DNA of 64,000 nucleotides from Achromobacter veterisilvae (GTDB lineage: Bacteria; Pseudomonadota; Gammaproteobacteria; Burkholderiales; Burkholderiaceae_B). The notes under the pieces were generated by a model. That model was given only the letters and a program-made list of their open reading frames with translations. It was not told the DNA's origin and ran no database searches. Location: positions 1-64,000 of the forward strand of contig NZ_UFQC01000028.1 of NCBI RefSeq assembly GCF_900496975.1, read 5' to 3'. The number at the start of each line of letters is the position of its first letter. The stretch's first letter is position 1. Below, one piece after another: positions 1 to 8,363 of the stretch. The translations under genes and the position numbers were made by a program.

Positions 1-662
1 TCCTCAACGTGCTGCTGGCCTGGCCGGATTGCTGCTTCCGGTCGGAGACCGTGGTGCATCCGCGCACGCGCAACACCCTGGCGTTCGTCCCGGCTCAGTT
101 CTCTGAGTTCGAGGTGACGCCGAAAGAGCGCGAGCTGATCGACATCTGCAAAGAAGAGAAGGCGCAGGGCCGCAAGGTTCTGGCCTACACGGTCTATACC
201 GGCACGCGCGACACCACGTCGCGTCTGAAGGTGCTGCTGGAGCAGGAAGGCTTCAAGGTGGCGGTACTACGCGCAAGCGTGGATGCCAGCCGCCGCGAGG
301 ACTGGATCGCCGAGCAGTTGGACCGTGGCATCGACGTGCTCATCACCAACCCCGAACTCGTCAAGACGGGATTGGACCTGTTGGAGTTCCCGACGATCGT
401 GTTCATGCAGTCGGGCTACAACGTGTACTCGCTCCAGCAGGCGGCACGCCGCTCCTGGCGTATCGGGCAGAAACAGTCCGTGCGGGTGATCTACCTCGGC
501 TACGCGGGTTCTTCGCAGATGACCTGCCTTGAGCTGATGGCCAAGAAGATCATGGTGTCGCAGTCCACCTCGGGCGACGTGCCCGAATCCGGGCTCGATG
601 TCCTGAACCAGGATGGTGATTCCGTCGAGGTTGCCCTTGCAAGGCAACTTGTGATGGCTTGA
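1..662 (+). CDS. SNF2-like helicase, C-terminal part (5' end outside window)
   Basis: Only the last ~220 residues are present; the frame is open to the left edge. They form the second RecA-like lobe of a superfamily 2 helicase. NPELVKTGLDLLEF fits the motif V region. QAARRSWRIGQKQSVRV is the motif VI region with the arginine finger typical of SNF2 ATPases. In this ICE group a very large helicase/methylase-like gene lies just upstream of the pilL-like transfer gene, and this fits that place. Its role there is not established. A strong terminator follows the stop codon, which separates it from the transfer operon. Confidence 0.8.
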   Translation, partial: LNVLLAWPDCCFRSETVVHPRTRNTLAFVPAQFSEFEVTPKERELIDICKEEKAQGRKVLAYTVYTGTRDTTSRLKVLLEQEGFKVAVLRASVDASRREDWIAEQLDRGIDVLITNPELVKTGLDLLEFPTIVFMQSGYNVYSLQQAARRSWRIGQKQSVRVIYLGYAGSSQMTCLELMAKKIMVSQSTSGDVPESGLDVLNQDGDSVEVALARQLVMA

Positions 663-674
663 TTTTTTCCACTT

Positions 675-699
675 ACGGCCCTTCGGGGCCGTTTTTTTT
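675..699 (+). terminator. Rho-independent terminator
   Basis: A perfect 7-bp stem (ACGGCCC / GGGCCGT) closes a TTCG tetraloop and is followed by an unbroken T run. It starts 13 bases after the helicase stop codon and ends helicase transcription ahead of the transfer module. Confidence 0.93.
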
Positions 700-806
700 G
701 GCGGGAACGCTGCCAGCAAATCGGACGCCGCGCGATTCGTATTGTTTGCTGTCGCGTGCAGACGCAGCGGCGATGGTGAGGGCTCGATGTTTCAGGACAC
801 CGTGCT

Positions 807-1406
807 ATGTGCCCATCCCATCCTTGGTTCCACCATCCCGAACGCCGCCTGTTGTCGGGGTTTCTCGGCCTGCTCGTATCGGTCCTGGCCGGCGGCTGCG
901 CGACGACCACGACGCAGATAGCGCCCGACGTCATTGAGGAAGCCTCGCTCGCACCCCAGCCCGAAGCGGCCCAGTTCATTCCGGTCGTGCGCTACGGTCG
1001 CTACACCCTCGTCGAGCTTGCGCCGATGGCTGCACAGCGCGACTTGCTGCTGCAAACCGTCGATGTATCTATGCCCGAAGACGCCCGAGCGACGGTCGGC
1101 GATGGGCTGCGGCATGTGCTCAAGCGCAGTGGCTATCAGCTTTGCGAGACGGCGCATGCCGTGATCGAGTTGTACGCGCTGCCGCTGCCGGCAGCGCACC
1201 TGCATCTGGGCCCCATGAGCCTGCGCGATGCGTTGCTTACCCTGGCCGGCCCGGCCTGGGAACTGCACGTGAATGACCGCACGCGCCAAGTCTGCTTCGA
1301 GCGGACCGGCGAACCCGCTGGGACCGAGCCGATTCTTGAACTGCCCGCCGCCGACGCGGCGCAGACGTTCCCGCCGGTGCCTTCCATTTCGGGAGGCCAG
1401 CCATGA
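807..1406 (+). CDS. PilL N-terminal-like ICE lipoprotein (TIGR03748 type)
   Basis: 199 residues. The N-terminus has a basic start, a hydrophobic stretch and a lipobox (VLAGGC, residues ~26-31), so it is probably an outer-membrane lipoprotein. The body, from VRYGRYTLVELAP through PMSLRDALLTLAGPAWELHVN, matches the PilL N-terminal domain found at the head of PFGI-1-type conjugation clusters, where it is thought to serve in mating-pair or pilus assembly. It is the first gene of a long + strand operon. Its stop overlaps the next start (ATGA), implying translational coupling. Family assignment is by recognition of the domain. Confidence 0.85.
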   Translation: MCPSHPWFHHPERRLLSGFLGLLVSVLAGGCATTTTQIAPDVIEEASLAPQPEAAQFIPVVRYGRYTLVELAPMAAQRDLLLQTVDVSMPEDARATVGDGLRHVLKRSGYQLCETAHAVIELYALPLPAAHLHLGPMSLRDALLTLAGPAWELHVNDRTRQVCFERTGEPAGTEPILELPAADAAQTFPPVPSISGGQP

Positions 1407-2047
1407 ACGCTTCGCAGTTTTCCCGGCGCCCGGCCGCCGCCGTGGTGGTGCAGAGCCTGCTCTGGCTTTGGTTGATCTGCCTCAGCGTCCTCGTCGTCCT
1501 GGGCTACCAGACGATGAGCGACCTGGCCGACCAGGAGCGGCTCGAAACCCGCCTGCAGCGCCTCGAAGCGCAGGTAGTAGGTCTGGCCGAAACCATCAAG
1601 GCCTTCCAGCAGCGGCCCGCAGCCGCGACTGCCACAGGCCTGCAAGACGCCCGTCAGGCCCTGGAGGCGCGCATTGCCCAATTCGAGCAGGCGCTAGGCG
1701 GCCATGCAACTGCCGACGACCTTCAGGCGCTACGCGCGGAAGTCGAGCAGATCAAGGTGCGCCAGACGGCAGCGCGTGCCGCCGTGCCAGCGCAGCCGCG
1801 CATGTCTAGCAAGCCCGCTGCCGCGAAACCTGAGCCGCCGACGCTGCCGTTTCGCGTCGTCGGCGCCGAACTGCGCGCTGGCCAGCGCAGCGTGTCCGTC
1901 GCGCCGAGCGCCGGGGATTTCACGCCTGACCAGCTCCAGGTGCTGCTGCCAGGCGACGCGGTTGGCCCGTGGCGCTTGCTGGCCATCGATGGCAACGCCG
2001 CGGTATTCCAGGCCGACGGGCAAGTCCGCCGCCTGGCGATTCCTTGA
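1403..2047 (+). CDS. Single-pass membrane protein of the ICE transfer cluster
   Basis: 214 residues. One transmembrane helix near residues 15-37 (VVVQSLLWLWLICLSVLVVL) is followed by a predicted coiled coil (ERLETRLQRLEAQVVGL and further heptads to ~residue 120) and an Ala/Pro-rich linker. The C-terminal ~75 residues look like a compact periplasmic domain. This suggests a bitopic inner-membrane protein that reaches into the periplasm, perhaps a scaffold of the secretion channel. I do not recognise a named family. It overlaps the PilL-like gene by 4 bases, and the PFL_4693 gene follows after 16. Confidence 0.75.
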   Translation: MNASQFSRRPAAAVVVQSLLWLWLICLSVLVVLGYQTMSDLADQERLETRLQRLEAQVVGLAETIKAFQQRPAAATATGLQDARQALEARIAQFEQALGGHATADDLQALRAEVEQIKVRQTAARAAVPAQPRMSSKPAAAKPEPPTLPFRVVGAELRAGQRSVSVAPSAGDFTPDQLQVLLPGDAVGPWRLLAIDGNAAVFQADGQVRRLAIP

Positions 2048-2063
2048 GGGAGGCCAACTCGCC

Positions 2064-2789
2064 ATGAAGCCCGCGATCTTTCTCGCCGTGCTCCTGCTGG
2101 CCTCACCGCAGTTGACCGCCTGGGCACAGCAACCCGCCACGGCCCAGCCTCGCCATACGCAGAGCCAGGAACGGCCCCTCGTCGGTCGTACCCTGGACGA
2201 CCGCGCGGCACGCGACTGGGGACTGCAACCGCAGGAGTGGGCGCGCTATCAGGAACTCATGGAAGGGCCTTTGGGCATCCATTCGCCCAACCTGGACCCG
2301 CTTTCCGCGCTGGGCATCGAGGCCCGCTCCGACGAAGAGCGACGCCGCTACGCAGAGATGCAGGTGCAGGCCGAGGCGCGCCGCGTAGAGAAGCTACTCG
2401 CCTACCAGCGCGCTTACGACGAGGCCTGGCAGCGGCTGCACCCCGGCATGGAGCGCGTGAACCTCCCTGATGACACGTCAAGTGCCGCCGCGATGCGCGG
2501 CAGTGGCCGCACGGCGGTTTTCATCAAGGACGGCTGTGTCGCCTGCGGTCAACTCGTGCAGCGCCTACAGACTTCGGGGGCCGAGTTCGACCTGTACATG
2601 GTCGGCAGCCGCCAGGACGATGCACGCATCCGTGATTGGGCCAAGCGCGCGCAAATCGACCCGGCCCGCGTGCGCAGCGGCAGCATCACGCTCAACCACG
2701 ACGGCGGCCGCTGGCTGTCGCTGAGCCTGCCCGGCGACTTACCAGCGGTCGTGCGCGAGGTGAACGGCCAATGGCAGCGCCAACCCTGA
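2064..2789 (+). CDS. ICE conjugative transfer protein, PFL_4693 family (TIGR03759)
   Basis: 241 residues. The ATG at 2064 is chosen because a signal peptide starts there (MKPAIFLAVLLLASPQLTAWA); the longer open frame upstream only shadows the previous gene. The mature protein has the family segment DWGLQPQEWARYQELMEGPLG near residues 50-70. Its C-terminal part contains DGCVACGQLVQRLQ, two close cysteines in a setting like thioredoxin-fold transfer proteins, so a periplasmic redox or structural role is possible. Conservation of the family beside transglycosylase and TraD genes is known; its biochemical activity is not. Confidence 0.85.
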   Translation: MKPAIFLAVLLLASPQLTAWAQQPATAQPRHTQSQERPLVGRTLDDRAARDWGLQPQEWARYQELMEGPLGIHSPNLDPLSALGIEARSDEERRRYAEMQVQAEARRVEKLLAYQRAYDEAWQRLHPGMERVNLPDDTSSAAAMRGSGRTAVFIKDGCVACGQLVQRLQTSGAEFDLYMVGSRQDDARIRDWAKRAQIDPARVRSGSITLNHDGGRWLSLSLPGDLPAVVREVNGQWQRQP

Positions 2790-3580
2790 CGGCGCCGCTG
2801 CGCGCACTGGTGGTCGCTGCTGGCCTGTACGTCAGCACCGTCTATGCCCAGGAGGTTCCGCCGCCGGCCTACCAGCTTGCCGCCCAGCGCGCGGGCATCC
2901 CTTCGACGGTGCTCTACGCCGTGGCCCTGCAAGAGAGCGGTATCCGACGCAACGGGCGCATCGTCCCGTGGCCTTGGTCCCTCAACGTCGCCGGCCAGTC
3001 GCGCCGCTACACGACCCGAGCCGACGCCTGCGCGGGTTTGCAGCGGGCGATGCGCTCGACGCCTCATACGCGCATCGACGCGGGCCTTGGGCAGATCAAC
3101 CTCGGCTACCACCAGCAGCGCTACAGCACCGCGTGCGACCTGCTTGACCCGTACCGCAACCTCGCCATCGCCGCCGAGATTCTGAAAGAACAGCACCCCC
3201 CCGGTGAGGACTGGCTGGTGGCGGTCGGCCGTTACCACCGCCCCGCGGGTGGTGAGCCGGCCGCCCGCTACCGGCGCAGCGTGTCCCGCCACCTCGCCCG
3301 CGTGCAGGGTGCGCGCCAACCACTGCGGCGTCCGCCGCGCGCCAGGAGATCTCTCCATGACGAAATCCCATCTGGCCAATCTCACGTTCAAGGGCCTGCT
3401 CATGCTGCTGACGGCCTTGCCGCTGGCCTCGCGTGCCGGCGAGCCACTGATCGTGGTCGAGGACCGTGGCGGTGCATCGGCGCTGCCGTACTACGAAGCA
3501 CTCAACCTCCAGCCGCGGGGCAACGGTGCGGCGCGGTCACCCATCCCGATGCCGCAGATTCCCGCGACAGCCGCGGATGA
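2771..3580 (+). CDS. Lytic transglycosylase (SLT domain), C-terminally extended
   Basis: Up to 269 residues. A signal peptide (LRALVVAAGLYVSTVYA) precedes an SLT-type domain: the catalytic Glu lies in ALQESGIRR (near residue 57) and GLGQINLGY follows. Such enzymes cut peptidoglycan locally so the transfer channel can cross the wall. The start overlaps the PFL_4693 gene by 19 bases. The odd point is the 3' end: after RRSVSRHLARVQGARQ the frame turns Arg/Pro-rich and runs about 220 bases into the next gene. Homologues I know of end near 190-200 residues, so either a frameshift removed the stop or the tail is a real extension. Confidence 0.8.
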   Translation: MAAPTLTAPLRALVVAAGLYVSTVYAQEVPPPAYQLAAQRAGIPSTVLYAVALQESGIRRNGRIVPWPWSLNVAGQSRRYTTRADACAGLQRAMRSTPHTRIDAGLGQINLGYHQQRYSTACDLLDPYRNLAIAAEILKEQHPPGEDWLVAVGRYHRPAGGEPAARYRRSVSRHLARVQGARQPLRRPPRARRSLHDEIPSGQSHVQGPAHAADGLAAGLACRRATDRGRGPWRCIGAAVLRSTQPPAAGQRCGAVTHPDAADSRDSRG

Positions 3581-3905
3581 GGCCGCGATGCTGCCGGTGC
3601 GCAGCGCCAAGCTCACGCCCGGCACCGTCGCGAGACGGGTGATCGAGGCACCGGGCCTGCGGCCGTTCGTGGTCATCGGCGACGACAAGGCTTCCCGGGA
3701 CTGGCTGCAGCGCCATGCGGCCTCCTTGCACGAGCGCGGTGCGGTCGGCTTGGTGGTCAATGTCGAGACCGCACAGGCCTTGGCGCGGCTGCGCGCACTG
3801 GCGCCCGGCGTGCCACTGGCACCCGTGGCGGGCGATGATCTGGCCGAGCGCTTGGGCCTGCGGTACTACCCGGCGCTGATCACGGCCACCGGCATCGAGC
3901 AATGA
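3357..3905 (+). CDS. ICE conjugative transfer protein, PFL_4695 family (TIGR03765)
   Basis: 182 residues. The ATG at 3357 has a good ribosome site (AGGAGA) and begins a signal peptide (LLMLLTALPLASRAGE); the longer open frame lies inside the transglycosylase gene. The mature protein begins PLIVVEDRGGASALPYYEALN and ends GLRYYPALITATGIEQ, the signature of this family, and has a thioredoxin-like or Rossmann-like alternation of strands and helices. It is probably periplasmic. It lies directly before traD, as in ICEclc-type clusters. Function unknown beyond a link to transfer. Confidence 0.87.
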   Translation: MTKSHLANLTFKGLLMLLTALPLASRAGEPLIVVEDRGGASALPYYEALNLQPRGNGAARSPIPMPQIPATAADEAAMLPVRSAKLTPGTVARRVIEAPGLRPFVVIGDDKASRDWLQRHAASLHERGAVGLVVNVETAQALARLRALAPGVPLAPVAGDDLAERLGLRYYPALITATGIEQ

Positions 3906-3909
3906 AGCC

Positions 3910-6111
3910 ATGTCGGGGAAACAGCCGGTTGAGGTTCTGCTTCGCCCAGCGGTGGAGCTATATACCGTCGCAGCGTGTGCAGGCGCCGCGTTTTTGTCCC
4001 TGGTGGCCCCGTGGTCGCTCGCGCTGAGCCCCGCCATGGGTGTCGGAAGCGCGCTGGCGTTCGGCGCCTACGGTGCCATCCGCTACCACGATGCCCGCGT
4101 GATCCTGCGCTACCGGCGCAACATCCGCCGCCTTCCGCGGTATGTGATGACCAGCCGCGACGTGCCGGTCAGCCAGCAGCGGCTCTTCATCGGTCGGGGC
4201 TTTCTCTGGGAGCAGAAGCACACCCATAGGCTGATGCAGACGTACCGGCCGGAGTTCCGCCGCTACGTTGAGGCGACATCCGCTTACCGGCTGGCGCGGC
4301 GTCTGGAAGAGCGGTTGGAGTTCGCGCCGTTTCCGCTTTCACGTCTGCCAAGGATCACAGGCTGGGATGTGCCTTTCAACCCGGTTCGGCCGCTGCCGCC
4401 CGTGGGGGGCCTGCCGCGGCTACACGGCATCGAGCCGGAGGAAGTGGACGTCAGCTTGCCGTTGGGCGAGCGCGTCGGGCATTCGCTGGTGCTGGGCACG
4501 ACGCGCGTGGGAAAGACACGGCTCGCCGAATTGTTTGTTACCCAGGACATCCGCCGCAAGAACGCCGCAGGCGAACATGAGGTGGTCATCGTCATCGACC
4601 CCAAGGGCGATGCCGACCTCCTGAAGCGCATGTACGTCGAGGCCAAGCGCGCGGGACGCGAGGGCGAGTTCTACATCTTCCATTTGGGCTGGCCGGAAAT
4701 CAGCGCCCGCTACAACGCGGTGGGTCGCTTCGGACGCATCTCGGAAGTCGCCACCCGCATCGCGGGACAGCTCTCCGGCGAAGGCAATAGCGCGGCGTTC
4801 CGCGAGTTCGCTTGGCGCTTCGTCAACATCATCGCCCGCGCGCTGGTGGAGCTGGGGCAACGCCCGGACTACATGCTGATCCAGCGGCACGTCATCAACA
4901 TCGACGCGCTGTTCATCGAGTACGCACAACATTACTTCGCCAAGACCGAACCCAAGGCATGGGAGGTGATCGTCCAGATCGAAGCCAAGGTCAATGAGAA
5001 GAACATCCCGCGCAACATGATCGGGCGCGAGAAGCGTGTGGTGGCGCTGGAGCAGTACCTCTCCCAGGCGCGCAACTACGACCCTGTGCTTGACGGCCTG
5101 CGCTCGGCAGTCCGCTACGACAAGACCTACTTCGACAAGATTGTTGCCAGCCTCTTGCCACTGCTGGAGAAGCTCACCAGCGGCAAGATCGCGCAGCTCC
5201 TGGCCCCGAACTACTCCGACCTGGCCGATCCGCGCCCGATCTTCGATTGGATGCAAGTCATCAGAAAGCGCGCCGTGGTCTATGTGGGCCTGGATGCGCT
5301 CTCGGACGCTGAAGTCGCCGCAGCGGTCGGCAATTCCATGTTCTCGGATCTAGTATCCGTCGCAGGGCACATCTACAAGTACGGGATCGATGATGGCTTA
5401 CCCGGTGCATCGGCAGGCACACGCGTGCCGATCAACGTGCACGCGGACGAATTCAATGAGTTGATGGGCGACGAGTTCATACCGCTCATCAACAAGGGTG
5501 GCGGCGCCGGCCTGCAAGTTACTGCGTACACGCAGACGCTCTCGGACATTGAAGCCCGCATTGGCAACCGCGCGAAAGCGGGCCAGGTGATCGGCAACTT
5601 CAACAACCTGTTCATGCTCAGGGTCCGGGAGACGGCCACCGCCGAACTGCTGACCCGCCAACTGCCGAAGGTCGAGGTCTATACCACCACCATCGTCTCG
5701 GGCGCGACGGACAGTTCAGACATCCGCGGCGCGACGGATTTCACCAGCAACACGCAGGACCGCATCAGCATGTCCAGCGTGGCGATGATCGAGCCGTCGC
5801 ACGTCGTCGGCCTGCCCAAGGGTCAATGCTTCGCGCTCCTGCAGGGCGGCCAGCTCTGGAAGATCAGGATGCCACTGCCGGCGCCGGACCCCGATGAGGC
5901 CATGCCGCAGGATCTGCAACAACTGGCGGGCTACATGCGCCAGAGCTACACCGATGCCACCCAATGGTGGGAGTTCACCAGTTCCCCAGCCTTACAGGAT
6001 GCGGCCTTGCCCGACGATCTGCTCGATGACGCCGAGCTGGCCAAGCCGGTCGAGTCTGCCGCGGCGGCCACCGGCGCCGACGACAGCGCCGAAAACGAGG
6101 CCTCACCATGA
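3910..6111 (+). CDS. traD: Type IV coupling protein TraD (TIGR03754)
   Basis: 733 residues. Two N-terminal transmembrane helices (about residues 18-60) anchor a cytoplasmic ATPase. Walker A is GTTRVGKT (residues ~196-203) and Walker B is VVIVIDPKGD (~225-233). Conserved downstream blocks include PINVHADEFNELMG and GGAGLQVTAYTQTLSD. The protein joins relaxase-bound DNA to the transfer channel and powers DNA export. It starts 4 bases after the PFL_4695 stop, and its own stop overlaps the next start (ATGA). The C-terminal ~50 residues are acidic and low in complexity. The gene looks intact. Confidence 0.93.
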   Translation: MSGKQPVEVLLRPAVELYTVAACAGAAFLSLVAPWSLALSPAMGVGSALAFGAYGAIRYHDARVILRYRRNIRRLPRYVMTSRDVPVSQQRLFIGRGFLWEQKHTHRLMQTYRPEFRRYVEATSAYRLARRLEERLEFAPFPLSRLPRITGWDVPFNPVRPLPPVGGLPRLHGIEPEEVDVSLPLGERVGHSLVLGTTRVGKTRLAELFVTQDIRRKNAAGEHEVVIVIDPKGDADLLKRMYVEAKRAGREGEFYIFHLGWPEISARYNAVGRFGRISEVATRIAGQLSGEGNSAAFREFAWRFVNIIARALVELGQRPDYMLIQRHVINIDALFIEYAQHYFAKTEPKAWEVIVQIEAKVNEKNIPRNMIGREKRVVALEQYLSQARNYDPVLDGLRSAVRYDKTYFDKIVASLLPLLEKLTSGKIAQLLAPNYSDLADPRPIFDWMQVIRKRAVVYVGLDALSDAEVAAAVGNSMFSDLVSVAGHIYKYGIDDGLPGASAGTRVPINVHADEFNELMGDEFIPLINKGGGAGLQVTAYTQTLSDIEARIGNRAKAGQVIGNFNNLFMLRVRETATAELLTRQLPKVEVYTTTIVSGATDSSDIRGATDFTSNTQDRISMSSVAMIEPSHVVGLPKGQCFALLQGGQLWKIRMPLPAPDPDEAMPQDLQQLAGYMRQSYTDATQWWEFTSSPALQDAALPDDLLDDAELAKPVESAAAATGADDSAENEASP

Positions 6112-6857
6112 AAGATGCCGCCTCGACCGCGCAGCGGGAGCAGAACCAGCGCCAAGGTCTGATCGTCGGCACCATCACCTTGCCGTTCCGGCTGCTCGGG
6201 GTGCTGATCGGCTCGCTGCTGTTCTCCATCGTGGTGGAGTGCGTCGGCATGCACCTGTTCTGGAAGGACCAGGGCTGGCACCATTCCCAGCAGATGTTGC
6301 AGTACGAGCTGGGGCACCTGTCCAATCACTTCACGCGCAGCGTGGTCGTGCAGGAGCCGGGGCGCACGGCACACGAGCTGGTGGATACCGGCTACGAATG
6401 GGTGTTCGTGCGCTCGGGGCTGCTGGAACGCATGAGTCAGACCGCTGAGCGCGCCCGCACGCCCAGCCAGGGACAGACGCGGAACTTCCGGTACTTCATC
6501 AGCCAGGTCTATGTCTGGGCCGAGAGCTACCTGATTGCCGCCGCGTTCACGACGTTGACCTTTCTCGTGCGACTGCTGGTCTTGGTGCTCACGTTGCCGT
6601 TGATCTTCACGGCGGCATTCGTCGGGCTGATCGACGGCCTGGTTCGGCGTGACGTGCGTCGATTTGGCGCCGGGCGGGAATCGGGCTTCATCTACCACCG
6701 TGCAAAAGCCAGCCTGATGCCGCTGGCCGTGCTGCCGTGGATCACCTACCTGGCACTGCCGATCTCGGTGCATCCGCTGCTGATCCTCCTGCCGAGTGCC
6801 GCCTTGCTGGGCTTGGCCGTGAGCCTGACCGCCGGCAGCTTCAAAAAGTATCTCTAG
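6108..6857 (+). CDS. ICE membrane protein, PFL_4697 family (TIGR03747)
   Basis: 249 residues with at least three hydrophobic segments: LPFRLLGVLIGSLLFSIVVE near residues 20-40, a pair in the middle (FLVRLLVLVLTLPLIFTAAF) and a C-terminal pair around 205-240. The pattern and the phrase DGLVRRDVRRFGAGRESGF are typical of the family that follows traD in these clusters. It is an inner-membrane protein, probably a partner of the coupling protein; the function is not known. It overlaps traD by 4 bases, so the two are likely made together. Confidence 0.87.
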   Translation: MKDAASTAQREQNQRQGLIVGTITLPFRLLGVLIGSLLFSIVVECVGMHLFWKDQGWHHSQQMLQYELGHLSNHFTRSVVVQEPGRTAHELVDTGYEWVFVRSGLLERMSQTAERARTPSQGQTRNFRYFISQVYVWAESYLIAAAFTTLTFLVRLLVLVLTLPLIFTAAFVGLIDGLVRRDVRRFGAGRESGFIYHRAKASLMPLAVLPWITYLALPISVHPLLILLPSAALLGLAVSLTAGSFKKYL

Positions 6858-6955
6858 ACCATCAATCCGGTCGCCCGCGAGTTCCTATTGTTTGCGGTCT
6901 GAAGTCGCCCTGATCTCCACGATCGAGCCATTGCTGATCACACAGGAATGGCGCG

Positions 6956-7333
6956 ATGGTGGCTTCAACCTGGCTGCGCGCCGCGCATCGCGGCGTGCCC
7001 ACTTTTCTCGTGACGGCCCTCCTGATGGGTCAGTCCCCGATGGCGGTGGCCGAGTCCCCGGCACAGCGCCAGGAACTGGCCGGCGCGCTGCGCCAGCTCG
7101 ACGCGCTGGAGCGCACCGTGACCGACAGCGCCGCGCACACCGCCGTCATTCCGGGCGAGCGCTACCACTTCGACTACCCGCGGCTGCTGGCGGACCTGGC
7201 GCGCGTGCGCGCTGGCATCCAGGCCCATCTCACACCGTCGCGCGCCCAGCCGCGCGACCCCTCCGGACTGGCCGGCGACTACCGCACCGAGCGCTCGGCC
7301 GAGCCGCTGCCGGCTGCGGAGGGCAAGCTATGA
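6956..7333 (+). CDS. RAQPRD family ICE protein (TIGR01690)
   Basis: 125 residues. The protein carries the motif that names the family, SRAQPRDPSGLAGDYR, near residues 93-108, preceded by a helical segment (QRQELAGALRQLDALERTV). Residues 14-32 (VPTFLVTALLMGQSPMAVA) form a signal peptide, so it is periplasmic. The 98-base gap before it is the first break in the operon and could hold an internal promoter, though I see no clear -35/-10 pair. The stop overlaps the next start. Function unknown. Confidence 0.92.
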   Translation: MVASTWLRAAHRGVPTFLVTALLMGQSPMAVAESPAQRQELAGALRQLDALERTVTDSAAHTAVIPGERYHFDYPRLLADLARVRAGIQAHLTPSRAQPRDPSGLAGDYRTERSAEPLPAAEGKL

Positions 7334-7563
7334 ACGGCGCCCAGGTCTCGGCTTTTCAAGCCAACAGCGGCATCACGCCTTCCGCGATGGCGACCGTCCT
7401 GGTCGGCGTCGTGTTCGCAGTCCTGCTCGTGTGGGGCGTCTGGGCCATCCGAACGGCCTACGTGGGGTGGTCCGAGAGCCGCCTCAACCAACGCCAGTTC
7501 CTCGGCGTTTGCATTCGCTTCGTCGCGATGTACCTCGTCCTGACTTTCTTCCTCCTCTCCTGA
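7330..7563 (+). CDS. Small ICE membrane protein, PFL_4701 family (TIGR03758)
   Basis: 77 residues, starting at the ATG that overlaps the RAQPRD stop (ATGA); the longer frame upstream is a shadow. Two transmembrane helices are visible: ATVLVGVVFAVLLVWGVWAI and FVAMYLVLTFFLLS. Size, topology and place just before the PFL_4702 gene fit the pilin/TraA-like and TraL-like small membrane proteins of type IV systems. Which of these roles it plays is inference. Confidence 0.85.
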   Translation: MNGAQVSAFQANSGITPSAMATVLVGVVFAVLLVWGVWAIRTAYVGWSESRLNQRQFLGVCIRFVAMYLVLTFFLLS

Positions 7564-7579
7564 CCTGAAAGGCCTGACC

Positions 7580-7939
7580 ATGCAAAACCGCATCCTCACT
7601 TCCCGTTTTGCCCAGCGCGCCGCCGTGGCCCTGGGTGCAGCCGCGCTGCCTGCGCTGTCGTTCGCGCAGGGTCTGCCGCAGTTGGAGAACCCAACTCGCG
7701 GCACGGGCAACGGCATCATGGAAACGATCAGGAACTACGGCTACGACATCATCATGCTCGTAGCCCTCCTGGTCGTGGCGTCGATGTTTATCGGTGTCTG
7801 CTATCACGCCTACGGGACTTACGCGGAAATCCACACCGGCCGCAAGACCTGGGGCCAGTTCGGCCTCACGGTCGCCATTGGCGCTGTCCTGCTCGTGATC
7901 GGCATCTGGCTGCTCACCGAAGCCACCGGCATCCTGTGA
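7580..7939 (+). CDS. ICE membrane protein, PFL_4702 family (TIGR03745), pilin-like
   Basis: 119 residues. A cleavable signal peptide ending ALPALSFAQG is followed by a short mature protein with two hydrophobic helices (IIMLVALLVVASMFIGVCYH and VAIGAVLLVIGIWLLTEATG). This layout resembles VirB2/TraA-type pilins. A ribosome site (GAAAGG) precedes the ATG. It follows the PFL_4701 gene by 16 bases in a conserved order. Confidence 0.87.
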   Translation: MQNRILTSRFAQRAAVALGAAALPALSFAQGLPQLENPTRGTGNGIMETIRNYGYDIIMLVALLVVASMFIGVCYHAYGTYAEIHTGRKTWGQFGLTVAIGAVLLVIGIWLLTEATGIL

Positions 7940-7952
7940 GCAGGTGCAGGCC

Positions 7953-8363
7953 ATGTCCGAGCACCAGCACATCCGTGCGGACGGAACGGTCACGTTCCTG
8001 CCGCACCGGCTCAACCGCCATCCCATCGTCGTGCGCGGCCTCACGGCGGACGAACTGTGGATCTGCTGCGGCCTGTCCGGCGGCGCGGGCTTGCTGATCG
8101 GCGCGCCGCTGTCCTGGGTGTTCCGCACCATTGCGCTGGCTCCTACATTCATCGTGCTCGGCGTGGCGTTTGGCGTGTTCGTGGGCGGCGGCATTCTGCG
8201 CCGGCTCAAGCGCGGCCGGCCCGACACCTGGCTGTACCGGCAGTTGCAGTGGCGCGTCGCCACGCGCCATCCGCTGATGGCAGGCTGGGTGGGCGGCCAT
8301 GTGCTGATCTCGCGCTCGGGCTTCTGGACCACCCGAAGGTCTGTTGCAAGGGGGGCGCGATGA
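7953..8363 (+). CDS. Conjugative transfer protein, TIGR03750 family (TraL-like)
   Basis: 136 residues from the ATG at 7953; an in-frame GTG at 7944 is possible but has a poorer ribosome site. Residues ~38-75 form two transmembrane helices, followed by a basic cytoplasmic loop with the family phrase LKRGRPDTWLYRQLQWR. Short proteins of this kind (TraL / VirB3-like) anchor the transfer ATPase at the membrane. It overlaps the next gene by 4 bases. Confidence 0.86.
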   Translation: MSEHQHIRADGTVTFLPHRLNRHPIVVRGLTADELWICCGLSGGAGLLIGAPLSWVFRTIALAPTFIVLGVAFGVFVGGGILRRLKRGRPDTWLYRQLQWRVATRHPLMAGWVGGHVLISRSGFWTTRRSVARGAR

